In this document: positions 56,235 to 64,000 of the stretch, in pieces
How the letters are laid out: each line of letters opens with the position of its first letter
How positions within the stretch are numbered: the first letter of the stretch is position 1
From: Puccinellia tenuiflora
Lineage: Eukaryota; Streptophyta; Magnoliopsida; Poales; Poaceae
DNA: 64,000 nt
Direction: 5' to 3'
Assembly (NCBI GenBank): GCA_012064385.1
Contig: QRDG01000237.1
Coordinates: forward strand, 564,756-628,755
The notes under the pieces: model-generated
Told to the model about the DNA's origin: nothing
Databases searched by the model: none
The model's input: only the letters and a program-made list of their open reading frames with translations
Made by a program: the position numbers and the translations under genes

Positions 56235-56307
56235 CGCCCACCGTGGGGCTCGAACCCACGACCACAAGGTTAAGAGCCTTGCGCTCTACCAACTGAGCTA
56301 GACGGGC
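56235..56307 (-). tRNA. trnK-CUU: tRNA-Lys(CTT)
   Basis: A 73-nt sequence that starts GCCCGTCTAGCTCAGTTGG folds as a standard cloverleaf. The acceptor stem GCCCGTC pairs with GGTGGGC (with G-T pairs), the discriminator is G, and the anticodon stem CAAGG/CCTTG encloses the loop CTCTTAA with anticodon CTT (Lys). Internal A box (TAGCTCAGTTGG) and B box (GGTTCGAGCCC) are intact and there is no intron. It is a nuclear gene that looks functional and lies about 490 bp beyond the stop codon of the kinase gene, on the same strand. Its 3' end is the exact complement of the primer site of the Tat element. Confidence 0.97.
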
Positions 56308-56797
56308 TGATATGTATTTGTATTAATTTACAGCTTAAAACCATATAAGGGCCCACTATATAATCATTCTCCAACGTATTTCATTTACAAAAGTCGGATC
56401 ACGTCCTGCTGAAGTCCGAAGAACAAAGAGAGCAGCTGAAAAAACCTGTTGAAAACTTGTGCAGATTGTTCAAAAAGATTAAAAATTGTGTAAGCCCTCC
56501 GCTCATATTAGCACTGCGCACACAACCTCACAGTCACACCAAATCAGCATCGTTACCTAACAAGCCAAACAACCGACTGAGAAAACATTTTGCCAGAACC
56601 ACCAAGAATTAGGCTAACCAGTAACCACAAAAGTTTTCTGGCAGTGCTCATCTCAAGTTCCTACAAAATTTGACAGAAATTATACACAAGGCGATCCAAG
56701 AAGAAAGCCATGACTGTATGTACAAAAGGGGCCAGGGAATTAGTTAAATGCTATGGGGCAGACTACAGAGCTCCACGACCGTGTCGTGCAGAGCTTC
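56308..56797 (-). other. 3' flank/UTR of the diacylglycerol kinase gene
   Basis: No ORF of note; the first 200 bp or so after the stop codon is presumably 3' UTR. No clear AATAAA was found. Confidence 0.4.
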
Positions 56798-59700
56798 CTA
56801 CAAAAGCCTAGACGCTATCTCCTGAAGCAGAGCACTCTTCTGCGAGGCTGAGATGGTACCGTTGTTCTCGGCATTTTCCAGGATGTCGGCCATTATGGAC
56901 GCGGCGTGGCTTATAGGTTCTTCGGAGACTCTCTTCAGCATGAAGGCCTTCGGAAGAGAAACATGTGCGTTAGCAGGGGAGGAAGAAAGCATGGTTAAAT
57001 GTGCAAATGAGGGAGAGACGAACCTGGGCGTGATGAGAAACTTCGATGGTGCATGGCTCCTGAGACCATGGCTCTCCATCGACTTGGATGGGCATTGTAG
57101 TGGTGATCTCAATCTTTATATGATGCCCTTGAGCTAACCTTTGTGCGCGAGAAAGCCCTACCTGTAGCAAGATTGTCAATATACAGTCCATACTGAATAT
57201 ATATTACAAAAACATAGGAGTCTAAAACAAGAATTCTTCTTCTACCCTACCTGCAGCCTTCCAAGATGCAGCATTCCCGTGAAGCTAACTACTTCCAGCA
57301 TCTTGTCATGCATGCATTGAGGTTGGAAAGTGTCAGAGACACTATCTTCGTTCTTCCATAGGTCAACTCCTCCCATGTAGCTCCGGATATTGGCGACAAG
57401 GATACCTTCAGAGTCCTGCAACAGGAGGAAAGAAATAAATAAGGAACAGGACATAGTCTAAACTTTTACTTTCAATGCACTTGTTACATTGTGGCCTAAC
57501 TAGGAGATGCTTCTACAATACATCCAAAGGGGATACCAGATATGCTAAGGAAGTGAAGAATCAAACGGCAGTAACAATCTTAACAAATCACGTTCACCAT
57601 TATTGTGTACACTTGGGTATGTACTGCAGATATGACGGTGCATGGTTGTGTGCTCACTAAGACACATAAAAGAGGACAGGTAAGCAAATGCAATCCACTT
57701 TTACCTGAGGAATGTCGATGTTGGACCCATCTATCTCAAGCTTGACTTCCCATGGAAAATAATAGAACATGTTATCCATCATATTCTTTGCGCCTTCTTT
57801 TGCATAAAGCACCTTGTTCATGAACTACACAGAAATTGTATCATATTAGTGTGACAAAGAATTATTTTCTTTCTGCAAGAACATGGGACTGGCAATATGT
57901 ATGCTATCATTAGCAGCTGTATGAACTAATTTTTAACAATCTTTTCTATATATAAATAGGATAATAGCATCTCTCGTCTTGCGAATTATACAAAAACATG
58001 AAATCGTATGCTAGTAGAGACTCAAAGAAACTCAACACTTTAAAACATGTACATTTGCATGGTAAAAGACGGTCAATGTAGTTTGGTATAGCATAAACTG
58101 TTACAAAGGGAAGTTGAAAAAATACATGTTTCTTTCCTTGCATATGACTAGTCATTTTATTACTTTTGGAAGAGATTGATAATTTATCTGATGTAACGTT
58201 TCCACATGTCTGGTTCTGTGCAACCAAAGAAAGAACACAAACAAGTTTACTTGAAACATTTAAGGGAAAATGCATTCCAACATGTGCAGTTGTGCACATA
58301 ACAGGGAGGGAGCAAGCGGGAGTTTTACCTGGCTATAAAATCGTTCAGGGTTTTCCTCCCTCAGGTTATGGATATCTAGAGCAACCTTTGCATCACAGCC
58401 AACCCCTGAAAAGTATCAGCATTAACTACTAAGGTATCTTACAATGCAAGAACAATTACAGGGATGTAAGCTAAGGACATGAATGGACATACCAAAGTAG
58501 TTGTTCATAAATTTTGGTGAAGACATAAGCTTTCCTTGGTTGTCCTTTATAGTGATCTTCCACCTGTCAAGAACAGTAACTGCAGCATGCTCGACATCTT
58601 TCAAAACTGAGAATAAACCTCCCCGCTTTTCAACAACACCAAGACCACCACCCCAGGATAAAACCCTCGCAAGATCATTGCCAGTACCAGCTGGAAGGAT
58701 GGCTACAGGGGGAGGTGCTTCAAACTTTTGTTTCTCAATGGTATCCAAAACCCATGCAGCCGTGCCATCACCACCACAAACAAGAATTTTGAAGTGAGGC
58801 ACCTTCTGAAATAAAGCTAAACCAACTTCTGGTCCTTGATCCTTGCCCAACTCAAACACCTAATGCAAGAGTTAGCACCACAAAAGAGAGTTAATACCAC
58901 AGAAGAATGTGAACTCGATTTTTATTATAGATAAATAGGAGTAATCCAAAAGATTGAAATGATAAAGAATGGTGGAGCATTCATCGAATTCTAAATAAGG
59001 AACTTGAAATCCAGCACTAAAACTTAAAACAACACAGAGTGGAACGCACCATATAGTTTTGAACAAATAAAGCTGGGACAGAATTATTTATGCTATGGCA
59101 CGAACCTTAAACCCTTACGAGATATATAGAAGTTTATGCAAGATAATAAACAATATGCTAGAAATAAATCACATAAGCAGCATGGATCAGAGCAAATGAA
59201 GCAAGAGTTCCACATAATTTAAAGCTGGTAAAAGGTTAAAGGCAACTAGAATTTGCTACACCAACCTGCAAAGGATTAAGAAGGATCTGCAGACGTTGTC
59301 TCAGTGAATCGCCACTCTGAGCACCACTTCTCTTGTTAACGAACACTAGCAATGGCCTAGAATCAGAAGGAACGTCCACAATTTCATGTTTTTGATTATT
59401 TTGGACACTGGAATTCTCATTTTGGACATTAGGCCTGCTAGTGGCGTTATCTGCTATGAACTGTTCATCTTTTTCTGATTCAGAGCTTTGATGTACTTCA
59501 TCAAGTTTACCATTGACATGAACATCCCTCTTAGCAGGAGTGTTTGCTCCCTGTGAGTCTCCTTCAGTATCAGATGGTGGCTCAGTGGCACCAGAGCTCT
59601 CCCCAGAAGAAGTAATGCCCTTTTTGTACCTTTTACTACGAATTCTGATAGTCTCCCTGACAGTGGAAGCCAATTCATTAGCCCCACTTGTGATAGAACT

Positions 59701-60384
59701 GAAAAGTCCTGCTGCACCTGTTCTATGAAGCTCCTTCACGCAGAGAGGTGATAATATCAGCCGTTTCAATGGGCCCAAGTCACAGATATCACCAGTTTCC
59801 TTAGCTAAGTTGTTGTGGCAATCAACATGCACTAGCCGTTGACACCACATACAGTACCAAATTGGAGACCCTGCAAGAAAAGCTCCACTGCAAGATTCAT
59901 CACAGTGGCAACAGAAGGAGTCCTCTTCAGAGCGATCTGCCGTGTCAATCCACTGAACGGCCCACTGGTGAATGACATGGTCAAGACCAACCATAGAAAC
60001 GCATTTGCAATCTTTGTGCGCATTTCCTGAGCAACTAGGATGTGCAGTGGCACCACAAATATCACACTGGTGGATGGTTCCCCCCAAATACTGTGGAGGT
60101 GAAACAGACTTCAAGCACACACAGCATTTCAGACCTTTACTCCGAGAGCCAGGTTCTTTTCTCCAAATGTGTGAAGCAGCAGGGACCTTGTCTTTCAGTT
60201 TCTTGTACTTCTTTGCCCTAGCTCTGATAGCTTTCATCAAGCTCAAACTGATGTTCTTGTTCAACTGATTGATGGTATAATAAATTGTCACGCCGCCCAC
60301 CAATGCAAAAATGACTGTCGCAACTATGGCAGACCAATACTCTGACATGTATGCCGAGATGTCATTCCAGCTAGGACGCAGCAT
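56798..60384 (-). CDS. DGK: Diacylglycerol kinase with two C1 domains, 711 aa
   Basis: The enzyme phosphorylates diacylglycerol to phosphatidic acid with ATP, in membrane lipid signalling. Seven coding exons join in frame: 60384-59266, 58859-58493, 58405-58329, 57824-57705, 57415-57251, 57161-57024, 56947-56798. Domains in order: a membrane segment (residues about 18-37), a basic stretch (about 52-66), a first C1/DAG-type Cys-His finger (about 72-128), an extended C1 finger (about 139-201), an acidic Ser-rich linker (about 240-340), the catalytic domain from RPLLVFVNKRSG (343-354) with the ATP-site motif GGDGT (402-406) and PAGTGNDLAR, and the DGK accessory domain to the end. This is the layout of plant cluster I DGKs (Arabidopsis DGK1/DGK2, of similar length to my knowledge), which reside at the ER. 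Exon 1 is preceded by an acceptor at 60396, so a 5' UTR intron lies upstream. Confidence 0.95.
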
Positions 60385-60395
60385 CTTGTATATCC

Positions 60396-61117
60396 CTGCA
60401 ACATGTTAACATGGCAGTTAATTGGGATATATAACTGATGGTTGTATGGTTTTTCGGCTAGCCTAAGCAATGTGCAAAGATAACTAGATTATGTGTCCAT
60501 GCCACTGTGAAGTCGTTATCTAGATATTAAATGTACCACTCAATGTACCACTGATATGTGGGCCTGGACTCCACTTGTTATTGTTACTGCCAAAGTCATT
60601 TTGTGTATGCTGCAGAAAATGTAATGAGGGTGTGGACCACGGCATTGGTATCTCATGTTCCTAGCGCAGTGGAAACGCCACAAATTATTGCTTAGGTTCT
60701 GAAAGAAAACCCATACATAACATAACCATGGTGGTTTTGACAGTGTGTTCTGTCTCAGCGGATTGTGCTTCCTGATAACTTGGAAGAATCTGCTTCAGGA
60801 CACATCCATCAAAACTATAAACAGGTAGCTCCACGATCCTGCCTAGTGTTAAGAACTCGCCCAATCCACGCACGAACCAGCACCCCATCCCACACCAACC
60901 CTAGGAAGTCCATCCTCCCTCACAGGCAGGCGCGCACAACCACAAACAACCCAACGCTGACGGCCCTAGAGAGAGACAAGCAACGCCTCCGCAGCCATCC
61001 CTGGCCGGAACCCTAATTCCCCGGCCCTCCCGTCGCCATGAAATGTTCCCGTACTTACTTCCATATTAAGAGAATAAATTGGGGAGGAGGGGAGGAGACT
61101 GTAGAAAAAAGAGGTAC
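60396..61117 (-). other. Likely 5' UTR intron of the diacylglycerol kinase gene
   Basis: The acceptor GTTGCAG ends at 60396, eleven bases before the start codon. A matching donor GAG/GTACCTC is at 61118/61117. The GC-rich 61118-61330 is then the leader exon and promoter-proximal region. Predicted from splice consensus only. Confidence 0.5.
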
Positions 61118-61650
61118 CTCGCGGGGATCGGCGGGCGACGGGCGGCTCCACGGGATCGCAGCTTCTTCTTCCCCAGCCCCTCCCTCCTCGCTCACATTGC
61201 GTCGGTGCGCCTCCGCGATTCCGATTCCGGCATCATCTCCGTCCGCCCTTTCCCCTTCTTCTCCCTTCTCCGCGGTTCGATGCTGCGGAAAGGGGGCGAA
61301 AGCCGCAGGAGCCCCTCGCTGTCATAATACGGAGTTAACAAAGAAAGATCTCGCGCGGATTAATTAATGCGAGTTAATCACGCCGGTTTGTGGCGTCGGG
61401 TGTCGCGGGCCACGTCGCCCCCGCGCCATCTCCACCGTTGGTGGGGTGACGGACGGGAGAGATCGGGCGCTCCGCTTTTGGACGGTCCGTTGGGCCCACC
61501 TGCAGTGAAACAAGGGCACCCTGGCCGAGAAGCTTCGTGGGGAATGTAAAGATTTCGCTACTTGTTGCTGCGTGCTAGGCGCACCCGAGTGCGATGTCAC
61601 TGGTAACGTGTGGGTCACCGGCTTTTGGGCCCAGAAACATTTTTTTAGTA
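61118..61650. other. Putative leader exon and promoter region of the kinase gene
   Basis: GC-rich, with pyrimidine-rich tracts around 61160-61270 (on plus). No clear TATA box on minus. No ORF with protein-like character. Confidence 0.35.
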
Positions 61651-61809
61651 CTCATTCTGTATCATAATATAAGATGTTTTAGTTATTCACATACGGACTA
61701 CCTACAGAGAGCAAAATGAGTAAATCCACACACGAAATACGTCCACATAAATTCGTATGCAGATCGCATGGGATTACCTCAAATCTCTTCTATTATGATA
61801 CAGAGTGAG
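61651..61809. mobile_element. Diverged Stowaway MITE, 159 bp
   Basis: CTCATTCTGTATCATAATAT at the left and TATTATGATACAGAGTGAG at the right are inverted termini of the Stowaway type. TA dinucleotides flank both ends (61649-61650 and 61810-61811). Confidence 0.88.
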
Positions 61810-61811
61810 TA

Positions 61812-62725
61812 GCTTTTACTTGCAACATATCGTATTGTTTAGTGTATTTGTGGCCATTTAATTACTCAAAATCCAACTAATTTTAATCATATGTCTCCCC
61901 ATGGAGTCCGTTTTGATACAAGGTTGACAAATGACAAGAGTACACCTCTTACATTGGGGTGATCCGGGTAGAGTTAGACCATACAACACCAGGGTGCAAC
62001 GGCGAAATTTAAAGAAAAATAATCATGGGCAGCCAGGCTAAAATAAAACACACAAAAATTCCACTTATGTTATCTCTGGTGATGCTGAAGTTTCTTTCTC
62101 AATTTAATTTATGTCATCTATTTATCCTTTGTTTCTTTTCAAAACGAAATAAATTCTTCTCTAAAATTGGCATTTCCCATGTGTGTTGTAGTTTGTAAAT
62201 ATGTAGAAAAAATTCAATAAAAAATCCATACTAAATGCTATCAAATTGCTAATTAAGAATTTGGGTAGAAGGAGGCGGATCGTCGATAGAATAGGAAAAG
62301 GTTCCCATGACGATGAGAATATGGTGGTCATCGGATTTAGGCATGTGAGCGATTTAGCATGAATGGCACGTGGGTTGAACTGGTGAACATGCGAAATATA
62401 CAACATGTTTAACCTTGGCACCCACCACTTTGATCATGTTTACAATCCATAACCAGCAAAAACTATTGCCATGTGTGTTGATTTATCAACAACTGTCCAA
62501 CAAATCAATTCAGAGATGTTGGATGTGTACGACTATGCCAATCTGATCGACAAGAATAATCACACATCTTTCCCAAATTGGAGTTGTCTTCGACATCAAG
62601 CAATTGGCGGTGATGTTTATTTCTATTAGTTTTCCTAATCAAAGTAGAGCTTGTAATAGGGCGGGACACGCTCTCCCTCGTATTGCAAAGTGTGTATAGC
62701 AAGTGTTGTGTGAGAAATTCACAGT
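61812..62725. other. AT-rich intergenic DNA, no gene
   Basis: I see no ORF, repeat array or transposon end that I can support. Confidence 0.45.
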
Positions 62726-63090
62726 TGCACCCGAGCTCACATGTTCCTGATAGTTTCGAAAAAATTAAAAAATTGTAAAAAATTATGAAAAAATCTGAAA
62801 AAATAGGAGACAAGCATATATAGGTTGTTCACATTCGTGCAAAGTTTCGGAACGAAATGACATTTTCTGTGTGTGCAAAAAAGAAAAAAATCAGTGTTTT
62901 CAAAAATGTAGATCTAGATCTCATTTTGACCACTAATTTTGTCTTTTTTACATAGACGTTCATTTTGAAACTTTTCACGAATGTGAACAACCTATATATG
63001 TTTGTCTCCAAAAATTTTCAGTTTTTTTACAATGTTTTATTATTTTTTAATTTTTTCTTCAAATATCAGGAGCATGTAAGCTCGGGTGCA
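62726..63090. mobile_element. Foldback MITE, about 365 bp
   Basis: TGCACCCGAGCTCACATGTT at the left and its near reverse complement at the right (AGCATGTAAGCTCGGGTGCA) give a long inverted repeat that extends inward through CATATATAGGTTGTTCACATT and its partner (AATGTGAACAACCTATATATG near 62980). No ORF. Superfamily not determined. Confidence 0.8.
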
Positions 63091-63600
63091 AAAACGCCTC
63101 TGCCGTGTTGTGTGGTTTAATGAGGTCCCGTACTGTGTCCGGATCATTGTTTCTATTGAACTCCTTCCTGAAGATAATAAATCCCCTATTTTTGCGAAAA
63201 AAGATCAACATTACCTCCCACACTTTCTGCCAATCGCAACGGAACAAAACCATGAATATATTAGGAGAATTGACACGGCCGCTAGAGCCACATTTGGCGA
63301 TAAGTACCAAGCAAACACTCAAAAAAAAATCACCAATGCATCCCTTCTACAAATCACCTGTGTATTACCCAGACGATCGCACGGAACAAAAATCATGAGA
63401 ATATCAGCAACGATCACACCCCCATAAAAACACACATCAGGCGATAAGTACCAAGGATTCACCCACTAGAACAAATTTTACCGTTTCATCTCAAAAAACG
63501 AAAAACTCATGAGCATATCTCACCTGCGGAAAAAAAACGACCTGAATATATTTACTAGCAAGAAATTAATTACGCTAAAAAACAACAATTACTACACAGA
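63091..63600. other. Intergenic DNA, no gene
   Basis: Two loosely similar stretches (about 63240-63300 and 63380-63440) share CGGAACAAAA...ATGA and GGCGATAAGTACCAAG, suggesting a local duplication of about 140 bp. No coding capacity. Confidence 0.4.
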
Positions 63601-63621
63601 GATAAGCTCAGCGCATCCATC

Positions 63622-63699
63622 AACGGCTGTGACGCCGTTTCCTCCCGCATCCAACGGCCCAGCGAACCCTCAGGTGATCGAAAACCGCCACTAGCCGTT
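63622..63699. promoter_or_regulatory. Cluster of four AACGG (MSA-type) motifs
   Basis: AACGG cores at 63622-63626 (plus), 63635-63639 (minus), 63653-63657 (plus, in TCCAACGGCC) and 63695-63699 (minus, in CCAACGGCTA). The last two fit the mitosis-specific activator consensus YCYAACGGYYA at nearly all positions. They lie 78-155 bp upstream of the TATA box. Three-repeat MYB factors bind MSA elements in promoters active at G2/M. Confidence 0.5.
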
Positions 63700-63776
63700 G
63701 GCCCCTAAGCTGGCGCCGCACAGGCGGCAACGTTACGCAGCTAGTACTATTCCTCCTCTGCTTCTTGATCGACTTC

Positions 63777-63783
63777 TATAAAA
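63777..63783 (+). promoter_or_regulatory. TATA box of the gene at the right edge
   Basis: TATAAAA in the context TTCTATAAAATCTCG, 139 bp upstream of the ATG at 63922. This predicts a transcription start near 63810 and a leader of about 110 nt. Confidence 0.65.
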
Positions 63784-63921
63784 TCTCGCTCCGTTTCGTC
63801 CCGTCCCCCGCGATTTCGAATCGAATTCTCCCAATTACTCGCTATCAACCGCCGTCCGCATTGATCGCTGCTGATCGTTTGTTGCTGGGATCGGAGACCG
63901 GAGACCAGAGACGTGAGTACG

Positions 63922-64000
63922 ATGGCCACGCCGGCGGCGGCGACGAGGAGGCCCAGGGCGCGGAGGCCGTTCGCGGCGGTGGCGTCGCTGTCGGCGGCGA
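63922..64000 (+). CDS. First 26 codons of an unidentified gene (cut by window edge)
   Basis: The ATG at 63922 opens a frame to the window end that begins MATPAAATRRPRARRPFAAV. The coding start is Ala/Arg-rich and GC-rich, normal for grass first exons. A TATA box and a pyrimidine-rich leader precede it. GTGAGT at 63913 just before the ATG could also be a splice donor, in which case the true start differs. Too short to identify; the upstream MSA-type motifs hint at a cell-cycle gene. Confidence 0.55.
   Translation, partial: MATPAAATRRPRARRPFAAVASLSAA

Overview
This is nuclear DNA of a large-genome grass, most likely a Triticeae species (wheat, Aegilops, barley or a relative). The reasons are spliced plant genes with GT..AG introns, a eukaryotic tRNA gene, Stowaway MITEs with the CTCCCTCCGT terminus, and layered LTR retrotransposons with long LTRs of the kind common in Triticeae. 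The species call is inference; no database was searched.

Layout. (1) 1-6.7 kb: Mutator and CACTA transposon remnants, then a five-exon minus-strand gene of unknown function (2230-4073) with a foldback MITE in intron 1, then MITEs. (2) 7.1-12.7 kb, minus strand: a complete ten-exon gene for a chloroplast GDT1/UPF0016 (TMEM165-type) manganese/calcium transporter. Its fourth intron holds a hAT element that itself contains a 5'-truncated LINE. (3) 12.9-51.0 kb: one large nested transposon block. The base is a Harbinger-like sequence carrying a MYB/SANT-like gene. That gene is split by a minus-strand LTR, which holds a non-autonomous LTR retrotransposon (18916-49121). The 5' LTR of that element was hit by two further long elements; one of them (19411-39288) holds a solo LTR, which holds a Tat-lineage gypsy element (21488-35865). 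Target-site duplications support most junctions. (4) 51.2-54.1 kb: a second decayed MYB/SANT-like transposon gene, broken by a non-autonomous CACTA element. (5) 54.6-56.3 kb: a retroposon, a MITE-like sequence and a tRNA-Lys(CUU) gene. (6) 56.8-61.3 kb, minus strand: a complete seven-coding-exon diacylglycerol kinase gene of the two-C1-domain type (711 aa). (7) 61.6-64.0 kb: two MITEs and the first codons of a plus-strand gene with a TATA box and a cluster of AACGG (MSA-type) motifs.

The three host genes do not form a pathway: one is a plastid ion transporter, one a membrane lipid-signalling kinase, one unknown. Most of the window is transposon sequence. No wholly new system is evident. The best leads are: an unrecognised acidic ORF in the gag/pol-less retrotransposon; a multi-exon gene antisense to gag-pol in the Tat element; an exact 18-nt match between that element's primer-binding site and the tRNA-Lys gene in this window; and the unknown gene, built partly from two equal-length repeat exons.
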